Assembly (NCBI RefSeq): GCF_030272615.1
Contig: NC_081412.1
Span: 545,918,202-545,982,201 of the forward strand
Direction: 5' to 3'
Source of the DNA: Cryptomeria japonica
Lineage: Eukaryota; Streptophyta; Pinopsida; Cupressales; Cupressaceae
DNA: 64,000 nucleotides
Shown here: positions 44,470-55,093 of the stretch, piece after piece
Layout of the letters: each line of letters begins with the position of its first letter
Numbering within the stretch: the stretch's first letter is position 1
Position numbers and translations under genes: made by a program
The notes under the pieces: generated by a model
The model's input: the letters and a program-made list of their open reading frames with translations, nothing else
The model's database searches: none
Told to the model about the DNA's origin: nothing

Positions 44470-44878
44470 ATCTCCCCCTTTGGCATTGATGGCAACACTT
44501 AGGAAAATTTTGACATCTAAGTGTTTTTACAATAAAAAATATGCCATATGCAAAATTACTCCCCCTAAGCATATACACTATCCCTTTTGCAGAAATTACA
44601 ATGTATACTACTCCCTTAAAGAAGTAACATAAAAGTATACATGAAATGGTAACATTCACCAAAATTTTAAATACTACTCCCCCTTTGCCAACAATGACAA
44701 AGTACTGCAAAATAACCCCTATTTCTCACTATCATTAAAATTGAGTAAATGTTTATGACAATAAGGAATGAAACTTATCAAAAACAGATTTAAAATCCTG
44801 CAAAAAAGTCTTCATGGCTAATGACCATGACTCAAGTAATGAGGTAGCAACCTCACTTTCAGTTTGCATATGAGATAC
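44470..44878 (-). other. E4 3' untranslated region with repeated purine tracts
   Basis: On the minus strand CCAAAGGGGGAGATTG adjoins the LTR. Similar tracts recur at about 44557-44567 and 44678-44692 (GGCAAAGGGGGAGTAG). No gene. Confidence 0.75.
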
Positions 44879-47800
44879 CTATTCTTCCATGACATCAATG
44901 ATACTCATCTCTTGAGTTACCGTTAGGGCTTCTAGATTGAGAAAACACTTCTGAAGAATTTGCAGTCTAGGTAATAAGACCAGTTGAAGCTCTTGCAAAT
45001 CTCTTGACTGGTTGCTGATCTCCAATTCTATCCTAGTAGATTGAAGTTGATAACGATGAACTATTTGCCCATATATAGTGAAGGAATCATATGGCATCTT
45101 GAAGTTACTTATGTATGCCTGCAAATCTGATTGGTGTTTATCTTTTTGGGTGAGCACATCATCGCAAAATAGATGGGGTTGGCTGATTTTGCTCAACAAT
45201 AGTTTTCCCTCATCCATAGAAACACTTATATCCTTCTGTTTTTTCTGAAGTTGAGACCGAAGCTCATTCAATTTCTTGACTAAGGCAGTGTTGAGTGCCT
45301 TTTCATGCTTCTTCTTTGCATTTGCTTCAACAACATCTTCCAAGCATTGAACCTGGTCCTCTACAACAATACATAGAATTTTAATCTTTGACAAAGAGGA
45401 ATCCGTACTGGGGAGGTTAGTACCGGGAATCAAATTGGTAAGAGTGTCAACCGCATTTTGAATAACATCTTGCTCCTTCTTCCTCCTCAATGCTTCCAAT
45501 CATTCCTGTGCAAGCTTTATGCTTTGAAGTAGCTTCGATTCATTTGCAGATTGGAGATCAATAGGACTGGCGATGTCAATCGGTTTGGCTTGACCGTTGG
45601 TTGCCTTGGGAGTCTCCGCTTGATTGGCTCTTTCTGCTTCCTTCTCCTCTGCTGCTCTTTTCTTTTCATCTTCTTTCTTCTTTTGGTCCTCTTCTTGTTT
45701 CTTCTTCAGTTATTCCTTCTTCTTATCTTCTTCCTCCTTTTTCTCCTCTTCTTTCTTCTTCTCCTCTTCTTTCCTCTTCTCCTCTTCTTGTCTCTTCTCT
45801 TCTTCTTGTTTCCTCTCTCTTCCACTTTCTTTTTCTCCTCCTCTTTCTTTTTCTCTTCCTCTTTCTTTTTCTCTTCCTCTTTCTCCACTTTCTCCTTATC
45901 AACCTTTTCCGTGTCCAGTTTTTCCTTTTCTGCTTTTTCCTTGTCCTGTTTCTCGTTCTCTGCTTTTTCCTTATCAACCTTTTCCTTCTCTTCATCTGGA
46001 GTGACATCTTCAACATGAAATGCATCAACATCAATAGTGTCCACCTATTTTGTAACTCTTTCTCCTTCACCATCAAATACCTCATCTGGTTTGGCTGAGG
46101 ATAGGTCGGGTTCTTGTTTGGCCTTCTTGTTGGCCTCAGACACTTGATGTAACCGGACAACAACTTTGGCATGTAGATGAGTGTCTTTCTCCAATTTAGA
46201 GGTTCTTCCTTCTAGCAGCCTGAGTCTTCTTCTTCTCATGAAGAAGAGACCTTTATTCTTGTCCATTATCTCAAACAATTCAGAATTGGAGGCATCAGGA
46301 AAGTACTGAGCAAAGACTTTCTCCCTTATTTCCTGTTCTTTCTGAATGGCAATGTGCCATTTATTGTCCAAAGAATTGTATAAAGAATCAGGTGTCACTG
46401 ATCTAATTTCAGATGGTGACTGGTCATTTAGATAGATATTTTATCATTTCCTACTCTACTTCTTCCTTCTCATTATCAGAAAAATTATCAAAATATTCTT
46501 TTAAGTCATCAAGCACCTTTCTCTTAATATTCTTTAAAGTCCTTTGACAATGTGTCAGAGGCTTATAAGAAGAGATGTCTACATTTACTGGTGTTGACGA
46601 TGCAGGTGCATTACTGGTAGAATTAGCCTTCTTGCTTGATTGCTTGGTTTTCTTAGGCTGCACTTCTGGTACGGTATCCTCTGACTCCGATGAGTTGTTT
46701 TTGGTCTTCCACTTCCTCTCAAATACTTTAGCGGGTGCAACTTTTGGTTTCTTCGTGGCAGGTGACCGCTTGGTCACTTTTGGGCTGGCTGAGGTAACCG
46801 ATGGCACTACCTTTCCCTTTTTCACTGTAGGATCTTCAATCAGTGTTACCCTTTCCAAGTAGGTGCCAGTTTGCTCTTTCTTTGCATCTAAAGGTGAGGC
46901 AATCAGGGTAGAGGCATACCCATCCAACGTGTCATACATTACTTCATACCCCATAGGTTCTACTGCTTCCTTTCTTGGCTCTACCGCTTCCATTACGCAT
47001 TCATCTACCTTTATGATAAAGTAGATGTTATCTTCATATTTCTTTACAATATCTCCACAAATCCTCATCATTTGGCTCATTTTCTGCCTGAATTCATCAA
47101 AATATTTATTCAGAACCTCAGGATATCCGGTTCCTACCACTTGGAGACTTTCCCTAATCTGCTTAGTGACCGGTTGGTCAGCAGATCATTGAATATCACC
47201 TACTCCATAAAAATAGCCTTGAAAGTAGACAAATGGACTGACCAAAAGTTATCCAAACCTGAACCTTAAAGCATTATCTTGTTTAATGGACTTCAGGTTC
47301 AATAGTAGTTGTTTTTGCAAATAGGTACATAAGTTAAAAGAGGCATCTTCCTAAATCATTCTATAGGTGGCATTCACTGCAGTAGCGGGGACAAAGTTTA
47401 TTCTACTGGCATAAAACACCCGGTAGCCGATCACCATGCAAGCATACTTAACCAAGTCATCTTTGATGGGGTTGACAGTCATTCCCCATAGGTCACTCAA
47501 AGAACCAATGAGCTTAGTCATTTCAGTCTTGATGACCTTCCTTAAAGCTGGCACCTCACCAATGTTACAGAAATCGGTGACGACATGAATTTCTTTCGGT
47601 GTGATATCATGTGTCTGCTCAAGGTACATTTTATCACTGTGTACTCTGCTCAAGATATTGCATATGTGATCTTCCATGAACTCTTCAAAAAAATAAACTG
47701 CATTGTGTAGTTTCTTCCTCTCTCGGATGCTATATTCTGGTTTAATTTTCTTGTCATCCCCATAGAATAGACCTAGTTGGGAATGGATCACTAGGGATCC

Positions 47801-47956
47801 TAGGTCTTCCAATTTCCAATCAGTATAAGCTGAAATATCTTCCTCAACTATGACTCCAGCGGGTATCTGGGATAGGGCATTGTATTTCATCTTTTTTTGA
47901 ATAAAATTTGCTGAGTCTACAGGTGCACTAGGACTGGAGTGCGATGTAGAAGCCAT
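44879..47956 (-). pseudogene. E4 ORF2: long unassigned protein (~1,026 codons)
   Basis: Starts at ATG 47956 (MASTSHSSPSAPVD). Residues ~1-200 look globular (TDWKLEDLGSLVIHSQLGLF, YFFEEFMEDHICNILSRVHS). The frame continues through three stops (47351 and two within 47140-47300) that fit Trp codons, into a piece 46451-47140 with KVDECVMEAVEPRKEAVEP and a Lys/Ser/Pro-rich basic tract (SPKVTKRSPATKKPKVAPAK). One frameshift near 46450 leads to 46045-46398. A Lys/Glu-rich highly charged coiled coil (45706-46044) follows, then a second slip near 45720 to the C-terminal helical domain (44879-45499, AVDTLTNLIPGTNLP to MSIIDVMEE). No RT, integrase, protease or known envelope signature, and no signal peptide or transmembrane segment. 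I do not recognise the family. Confidence 0.75.
45640..46000 (-). repeat. Polypurine (A/G) tract within E4 ORF2
   Basis: The minus strand is almost purely purine (GAA/AAG/GAG codons) for roughly 330 bases. On the plus strand it is a CTT/TTC/TCC low-complexity tract. It encodes the charged Lys/Glu/Arg coil. Confidence 0.9.
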
Positions 47957-48402
47957 GATCAAATGATAGACAAATTTTTTGAGAAATACCTTCACAATTT
48001 GAAATTTAGGGTTTTGCAATGTCGCTCACAACACCACTTTGGTTACTGGATTATCGCTTTGGTGTTCTTCACCTGATTGATTGAAAAGGATCTCTGGATT
48101 CTTCTGCAAGATTTTGAATTAACTTTGAATCGCTTGATGAATTGGTCTTTATCGCTTTGCACTTGAAAATTCTTCACTTGAAAACAGATAAGTGAACATG
48201 GCGTCAAAAAATCCTTTTTAAACAATCTTTCATCTACCATAATAAATGCTCCACCGCTAGGGTACAAACCCTAATTTTGCCTTTTACCGCTTCAAAATCT
48301 TTTGTTGATTGACATGTAATGTATACTGGTTAAGGTCTTTACCGATATAAACCAGGGGTTCAAATATTTCACCGATATGTTCCCCCTAAGCTTTTTTGAA
48401 GC
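47957..48402 (-). other. E4 spacer between ORF1 and ORF2
   Basis: About 450 bases without a supported frame. It may hold an initiation or splicing signal for ORF2, since ORF2 starts de novo rather than continuing ORF1. Nothing specific is visible. Confidence 0.5.
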
Positions 48403-49695
48403 TTAGTTTGCCGATTCAGAGACTTCCACACTAGGTGTAGAAACCGGTTCATCTTGTGACACTTGTTCAGGTTTCTTTTTCCATGTTTTATTCATTCTTG
48501 TTTGAATGGTTTCAACATCAATCTTCCCTTCTGGAGTGATCGGTATATTATCCGATAGGTTCTTTCTCATTCTGTAGGTTCTAGCAGTGTGTCCTAGTTT
48601 GTTGCAATGATAGCATACCATTCCAGGTGTTCTCTATGGTCCATTGTTCAGACTACCTTTCTTCCTTATGCATGTTGCAGCAGTGTGACCGCTACCATGA
48701 TAGATCAAATAGGTTTCTCTCCAACCAGTTGCCGCTTGATAGCAACCACCACTTGACTGATGGTCATAGGCATTATACTGGTTTGGATTCTGGTTCACTA
48801 AGGGTTTCGGGATAACTCCTTGAGTCCTTGGAGGGTATCTCCCAGTGTTATGCAAAACAGACCTGCATTCAAATGTTGTATGCCCAAACTTGTTGCATGC
48901 ATAATAGTTTCCATTGAATCTATTGGATCTACGCTTATTGTTTAGAAAATAAGGAAAATTATTGTAGGCCTTATTTCTACACACATTAGCAATATGTCCT
49001 TCTTTGAGACAATTAAAGAAAATAGGTTTAAACTTTTTCTTACCTTTATCCTTTGATGTTGGTTGCTTCTTTGATACTACATCTTTTGTTTCGTAGGTCT
49101 CACCTTCCTCATAACTAGAGAAACCAAGTCCAGTGGTATTATTTACCAATTTAGCTGATTAAAGCTTTTGCTCTAGCTTAGTAGTACTCAAATTGATTTT
49201 GGCAAGTATCTCCTTTGACTCAGTGAGTTCTTTGGAAATAGCAGCATTGGATTCCTTCAAGGTTGCATTCTCAGAAATAGCCATGTTTAGTTCACCTTGC
49301 ATTTCTTCTTTTTCCACTTTACTCTCTTGGAGATGAGCGGTAAGGGCACTAATGTCTTGCTTCAGCTTAGAGATCTCATGATCTTTGTCTTTTACCAGAT
49401 CTTCATCTTTCCTTTGGTTCTCAAGCTCTTGACACATTCTGATAGTCATTCCTTCCAGTTCCCTTCTCAGGTTGGCATTAGATTCATTCAGTTTTTCAAC
49501 TTCATCAACTAGGGCATCCATGTCTGCTTCATCAGAAGAACTATTTTCAGTAAGCTCCATTAGTTTCTCAGCATGCTCTCTTCTTTTTGCTAGAGAGGCT
49601 TTATACTTGACTTTAAGTTCATCATAGGCTCTCTCAGTCTGAGTGAGACGATGAGTAAGATCCCTCACAGTGTATTCACCCATATCTCCTTCCAA
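48403..49695 (-). pseudogene. E4 ORF1: coiled-coil Gag-like protein with four zinc-knuckle relics
   Basis: Starts at ATG 49695, only about 25 bases inside the primer site. Residues 1-178 (MEGDMGEYTVRDLTHRLTQT onward) form a long heptad-rich coiled coil, with no copia Gag (UBN2) domain. After one stop (49159) the frame continues at 49149. Knuckles follow: FNCLKEGHIANVC, YACNKFGHTTFEC, YLIYHGSGHTAATC, and after another stop CYHCNKLGHTARTY. Each is a CX2CX4HX4C finger missing one or two cysteines (Cys to Phe, Tyr or Leu), most explicable as TGT to TAT or TTT. A Thr/Ser-rich tail ends at 48403. The likely role is RNA binding and assembly. Confidence 0.75.
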
Positions 49696-49719
49696 GTGGT
49701 TAGACTTATAGAAAGGTTG

Positions 49720-49731
49720 GCTCTAATACCA
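49720..49731 (-). promoter_or_regulatory. E4 primer-binding site variant
   Basis: Minus strand TGGTATTAGAGC, two bases inside the LTR and identical to the variant in E5. Confidence 0.85.
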
Positions 49732-49733
49732 AT

Positions 49734-50839
49734 TGATGAATACCAAGAGGGGAAGTGAATTAGTATACCAAAAAACACTGAACTCAAACTTCTAAACAAT
49801 TTAGCAGATAACTGGTATATAAACAGTTTGGTAGATAACCGGTATAACAGATTCACTAATAAACCGGTTAAGATAAAAGCAAACCAAATAGAAAACAAAG
49901 CATTCACCCACAAAAGTACAATCACCATAACACAAGATGTTTTGACGTGGAAACCCAAATGGGAAAAACCACGGTGAGTAGAAACTCACAAGTAACTATC
50001 TGCAGAATAGAAACCAGACCGGTTAAGGTCATACAATGTTCTTCACCAGAACAGATCTTGTTAGGAATCTAGATCTCTGTTAGGAGATAAGTCTCGTTAA
50101 AGACTACCTTGTGAGAGGATTTCAGATTCACAGTTGTGAACCACCTTGTTAGAGGATTTACAAAGGCTTTGCTAGGCCTAACCGGTTAAGAGTTTCAGAC
50201 TTGTTGAAGATGTGAGTAATCAACAAGTGAATGATCTAGATACTAGCACAATATGCTTGGTTAGATCCTTGATAGCTCATTGTTAATGCATTTCAGCATT
50301 ACTTTAGTCTTCAATATCTTCACACTCTTACTCTTCACATAGACCTAATCTTCTCTTCTATGATCGGACATACAAACCCTCATCATCATCTAAAACCTTA
50401 GACATGATATCCTTATAAAGGAGTTTGATTTCATGTCGGTCCAATAGGATTGAATTACAAGTTCCTAGGTTCAGTGCATCTAGACACATTTGGTAACACG
50501 ACACAAAATCACCGCCAAAGTGTCGGTGGATGATAACTCATCATAGAAATATCGGTTCATACAATTTACCAATTATCGGTTGTAAAAAATGAAGACTGGA
50601 AAAAATGTTAACTATCGCTTTGTTCCTTCGTACCGCTTGAGATTCTCAAACCGCTTGAGGTCTTCAGTCAATTTGTGACTGGTAAAAATCTTCTACAAAA
50701 CATCAATAGTCTAAAGACTATAATACATAATACTGATTGGAACAAATACCGGTTGAGCATAACTCATACATCAAGAAAGTGTACACAAAGCAAGTGTGTG
50801 TCCATCAATTACAATCACAACATCATCAAAATGCCAACA
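49734..50839 (-). repeat. E4 5' LTR (1,106 bp)
   Basis: Plus strand starts TGATGAATACCAAGAGGG and ends AAAATGCCAACA. It contains GACGTGGAAACCCAAATGGG at 49944 and TTATAAAG at about 50414. It has an extra ATATAAACAGTTTGGTAGATAACC-like duplication near 49815 that the other LTR lacks. Confidence 0.9.
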
Positions 50840-50844
50840 GAGCT

Positions 50845-51144
50845 TTCTTATATAGGCAAGGCTAGGGATATGTGAGCACACAAACATGACATGTGGCTCA
50901 ATAAGAAACAAGGGTAGGTAGGAAATAGGTGTGGGTAGGTAGGAGAAACAATAAAATATTCCACATGAGGTGGATCACCCACCAAAGGTGGAGTGTAACA
51001 ACAAGATCTTTTTCTATACACACTATCCCAATGTGGCACAAACACCCAAGTGTCTCATACCCAAACTACTATTAAATGCATGTACCTAAGTAAACTTAAG
51101 TAAAGTGTAATAATATCCATGACGAATAATTATTAACACCAACA
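50845..51144 (-). repeat. E3 5' LTR, second part
   Basis: Continues after gagct (50840-50844) with TTCTTATATAGGCAAGGCTA, matching the 3' LTR from about 33971, and ends ACACCAACA at 51144. Confidence 0.9.
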
Positions 51145-51149
51145 CTATT

Positions 51150-52160
51150 TGCTTTTGAGCTTGAAGAATTTGGACCTTCTGGAGCTATGAATTTTGAACC
51201 TTCTTTTCATGCATCTACATCTACAACCGGTAAGCAAGACTAGAAAGCTTCATATGCAAAGGAATTGGAAGATATGAAGAGAGAAGATGATGAGTTTGAG
51301 CAACTTGAAGCAATATTTTCTAGAAGAGTACCTAAAGGACCGGTAGGAAGTAAGTATGAAGGAAAAATACCTTTTAAATGTTTTGCATGTAATAAGATTG
51401 GTCATTTTGCATCTAGATGTCTTGAAAGAAATTCAATATTTGAAGAAAGAGTTAGAATATCATTTAAGCCTAACCCTAGGTATCAAAACAAGTATAAATA
51501 CAAGAAAAACTGAGACAAATCATGCTACATAGCGGATGAGGAAGGTATTATTGATTTTGATGATGAACCGACAAAAGACTATGCTAGTGGATCTGACAAT
51601 GGGAAGGAATGGGTATTCTTGGCTATCAAAGAAGATGATCCAATATTGGAAGAGAATGTACTTGAAGAGAAGGCACTTGCTGCTAAAATTAAAGACAAGG
51701 ATGAATGGGTAATTGATAGTGGTTGTTCACATCATATGACTGGAGATAAAGGAAAGTTTCTGTGTTTGCAAGAATTTGATGGTGGTCTAGTCTGATTTGG
51801 AGATGACAAGGCATGTATGATCAAAGGAAAATGAACTATATCACTGGATGGTAAGAACAATACTGACAATGTTTATTATGTTGAAGGTTTGAGGCATAAT
51901 CTTTTGAGTGTAGTACAATTGGTAGATAAGGGATTTCAATTACAGTTCAAGGATAGTAAATGCAAAATCATTAACAGATCTGGCTTGGAAATCGCAACCA
52001 GTACACAGACAAAAGCTAATATATTTCATTTGAACTTTGGTGAGAAGACATGTTTGATTACATAGATTGATGAGAGTTGGATATGGTATAAAAGGCCATG
52101 TCATGTGAATTTTGATTGCATTGTGTAGACCAGTTCAACTAAGGTATTTAGGGATATACC
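51150..52160 (+). pseudogene. E2 Gag knuckle, protease and pre-integrase
   Basis: Resumes Gag after E3 (FELEEFGPSGAMNFEPSFHA). An intact CCHC knuckle CFACNKIGHFASRC is at 51379-51420 within the open piece 51265-51513. The protease motif WVIDSGCSHHMTGD is intact at about 51704-51745, but stops follow at two codons that fit Arg or Gly to TGA (near 51796 and 51832). The pre-integrase segment reads WIWYKRPCHVNFD, where the family His is Tyr. Confidence 0.85.
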
Positions 52161-52167
52161 TAAGATT

Positions 52168-53300
52168 ATGAAGCCCTATAATCAGGTATGTAAAGAATGT
52201 CAAATGGGTAAACAGGGCAGAACCTCTTTTAGGAGTATACAAGATAAATTAAATGATTTTCTTGATCTTATTCATACTGATTTGTGTGGCCTTGCTAGAG
52301 TTAAAAGTTTTCAAGGTGATAGATATTTCATGCTAATCATTGATGATTATTCTAGAATGATGTGGGTTACTTTTTCGAGAGAAAAATCTGAAGCATTTGA
52401 AAACTTTGAAATCTTTAAGGCTAAAGTGGAAACTGAGACAGGATTGAAGATTAAATGTTTGAGATCAGATCATGGTGGTGAATTCACATTGAGTTTAATA
52501 ACTTTTGTGACAAGCATGATATAAGAAGACAATTTTCTTATCCTAGGACACCTCAGCAAAATGGAGTTGTGGAAAGGAAGAACAAAACTATCTTGGATGC
52601 TGCTAGAACAATGATGATGGAAGCTAGTCTACCTCATATCTACTAGAGAGAAGCAACGAGCACACTGACTTATACATTCAACACAATACATATCAAAGGA
52701 GAAACCGGTAAGATACCTTATGAATTATGGTTTGGCAATACACCTAGAGTTAAGTATTTCAAAATTTTTGGTAGTAAATTTTATATCAGAAGAGATGATA
52801 TTATTGGGAAATTTGATCCTAGATGTGATGAAGGCATATTTCTTGGGTATTCCATTGAAAGCAAAACATATAGATGTTATAGCAAGAGATTGCAGATAGT
52901 TGTGGAGAGTGCTAATGTCAAAGTAGATGGGCTAAAAAAAAGTCAAATTAGAGTTTATGAGAAGGAACCACCAGTGGAAATGATCATATCTGAACTGGTA
53001 GCACCTTTACTGGAACAGAGAGTTGAACTAGTTACTCCGGTAGTATCAAAGAATTCTACAGTAATTGAAGAACAGGGAAGAGGAATAAAAGGTCAGAAGA
53101 CTCCTCGTTATGTGAGATTGAATCATTTAGAAGATCAAATAATTGGGGATAAGAGAAATGGAGTAATGACAAGAAGAAGACTAACAACTAATGAGGTATG
53201 TTTAATTTCACAAGTTGAACCGGTATCAGTAATTGAGACATGTAAATATGAATATTGGTTGAAAGCTATGAAAGAAGAATTAGATCAGATTTAGAAAAAT
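52168..53300 (+). pseudogene. E2 integrase
   Basis: 118 open codons (52168-52524): CKECQMGKQGRTSFRS, DLIHTDLCGLARVKSF, LIIDDYSRMMWVTFSREK, KCLRSDHGGEFT. A deletion of about 4-5 bases near 52490 shifts the frame. In the new frame NGVVERKNKTILDAARTMMM and FGNTPRVKYFKIFGSKFYI follow, and 52890-53294 is the C-terminal linker, including IWLKAMKEELDQI. All three acidic catalytic positions are present, but the frame is broken. Confidence 0.85.
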
Positions 53301-54742
53301 AACACATGGACCTTGGTTCCACGGCCTAAAAATAAAAATGTTATTGGAACTAAATGGGTTTTTAGGAATAAATTGAATGAGGATGGTCAAATTATAAGGA
53401 GTAAGGATAGATTGGTTTGTAAAGGATATTCTCAGAAGGAAGGAAATGATTATGGAGAGACTTTTGCACCTGTAGCTAGGATTGAAGTTGTAAGATTATT
53501 TCTTGCCTATGCTTCTTATAAAAACTATAAGGTTTATCAGATGGATGCTAAATGTGCTTTTTTGAATGACGATCTTGATGAGGAAGTTTATATTGAGCAA
53601 ACTGATGGTTTTTAACTCTCAGATGATACAAATATGGTTTGCAGGTTAAAGAAAGCTTTATATGGATTGAAACAAGCACCTAGAGCTTGGTATGCAAGGT
53701 TGGATAAATATCTTTTGAAGCTTGGTTTTATTAAGGGCAATGCTGACAATAATTTATATTATAAGATCACTAATGATGATATACTAATTATTTAAGTATT
53801 TGTTGATGACATTATTTCTGGAGATGAAGATAAGATTCATAGAATTTTCTAAGAATATGGACAAAGTATTTGAGATGTCTATGATTGGTGAGATGAAATT
53901 TTTCTTAGGTTTGCAGATTACTGAGAGTGAAAAAGGTATTTTCATCTATCAAACTAAATATGATAAGGAATTGTTGAAGAAATTTGGTATGGGAGATTCT
54001 AAACCGGTAAGTACTTCTATGGTTACAAGTGAGAAATTAACAAGAAAAGATGTTTCTCCACCCGTAAATCCTATAAGATACAAATATATGATTGGAGGTC
54101 TGCTTTATTTGACTCAGACTAGGCTTGACATTATGAATGTTGTTTGTATTGTATCAAGATTTCAGAGTGATCCTAGAGAAAACATGAGAGTGCAGTGAAA
54201 AGGATTTTTAGATACTTGCAAGGTACATCAGAATATGGCTTGTGGTACCCTAAGGATGATAACTTTACTTTATGTGCATATACAGATGCTGATTGGGAGA
54301 TGTTGATGACCAGAAAAGTACTTCTGGTGGAGCTTTCTTTCTTTGAAAGAAGTTGGTTTCATGGATCAACAAGAAATAGTCATGTACTTTATCTACTGCT
54401 AAAGCTGAGTATGTTGTTGCTGCTACTAACTGTACACAAGTTTTATGGATGAAGCAAATGTTGAAGGATATAAAGGTGGATTGTGATGCATCGGTAGTTA
54501 TTCACTGTGATAACTTTGCTGCTATTGATATATGAAAGAATCCAGTATTTCATTCTAAAACAAATCACATATCTATCAAGTATAACTTTTTGAAGGAGAA
54601 GGTAGAAGAAAATAAAGTTTGACTAGTTTATGTGAACACTAAAGAGAAGATTGCAGATATTTTCACTAAACCTTTGCCCAAGGAATCATTTGAGTACCTG
54701 AGAGACACATTGGGAGTTTCTACCCCTTTGGTAGAGACTTGA
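53301..54742 (+). pseudogene. E2 reverse transcriptase and RNase H
   Basis: 53313-53615 reads [54 protein letters not shown]. After a stop (53614), [20 protein letters not shown] and a stop precede the catalytic box VFVDDIISGDED (Tyr to Phe, Asp pair kept). 53800-54198 covers MSMIGEMKFFLGLQITESEK and the thumb. RNase H (YTDADW, then frame slip; HCDNFAAID) ends with the KPLPKESFEYL tail at 54742. Two or more frame slips and several stops. Confidence 0.88.
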
Positions 54743-55093
54743 TTGATGCGGTTTGGAATCAGTCCAACATGCACTATCATAGATACTATTCATTCTGGCA
54801 CTGATGTGGGATGCTACTGCTCAAGATAAGTAGTTAGCTTTGTGATTCAAAACCTTATGTTTTTGGTTTGATATTTTTGTCAGATTTTTGGAATTGATGT
54901 CAAAGGGGGAGAGCTATTGATGTGAAAAAGGAAAAGCAATTCAGAGCTTTACATAGATATTATTCACAAGGGGAGTTTGAGCTGTATGTGGGAGATTATT
55001 AGCTGTCTTCCATTGGGGGAGACTTGTTTGGCATTTCTTGGTACTTAGATATCTTTCAAATCTAGTGTTGCCATCAATGACAAAGGGGGAGAT
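54743..55093 (+). other. E2 3' untranslated region and polypurine tracts
   Basis: Purine tracts TGTCAAAGGGGGAGAG (54899-54914) and TGACAAAGGGGGAGATTA (55077-55094). The second abuts the LTR and is the true plus-strand primer site. The first is a near-copy about 180 bases upstream. No gene. Confidence 0.8.

Larger units (their letters stand above)
35994..50839 (-). mobile_element. E4: LTR element with coiled-coil/knuckle protein and a novel long ORF, no pol
   Basis: LTRs: 5' at 49734-50839 (1,106 bp); 3' at 35994-36389 plus 43744-44469 (split by E5, 1,122 bp). Perfect TSD gagct at 35989-35993 and 50840-50844. Primer site complement GCTCTAATACCA at 49720-49731. Polypurine tract complement ATCTCCCCCTTTGG at 44470-44483. 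The internal region is 5,264 bp on the minus strand: ORF1 (49695-48403) and ORF2 (47956-44879). No RT, integrase, RNase H or protease motif is seen in any frame offered by the sequence. It must have moved with proteins from another element. Confidence 0.85.
33811..51144 (-). mobile_element. E3: small non-coding LTR element in E2 Gag
   Basis: LTRs of 459 bp at 33811-34269 (3') and, split by E4, at 35835-35993 plus 50845-51144 (5', also 459 bp in total). TSD ctatc (33806-33810) and ctatt (51145-51149). Primer site complement at 35823-35834. Polypurine tract complement ACCCCCCTTAA at 34270-34280. The internal region is 1,565 bp without any retrotransposon domain. Net size about 2.5 kb, so it is a short non-autonomous LTR element (SMART- or TRIM-like in concept, but larger). 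Confidence 0.85.

Noticed and set aside
45551..46098. Plus-strand ORFs rich in Leu/Phe/Ser that look like membrane proteins
   Set aside because: They are the antisense of the polypurine Lys/Glu coil of E4 ORF2. The hydrophobic composition follows from reading CTT/TTC.
44879..47956. Envelope-like function for E4 ORF2
   Set aside because: No signal peptide, furin-like site or transmembrane helix is visible. A highly charged coil and basic tract argue for an intracellular protein.
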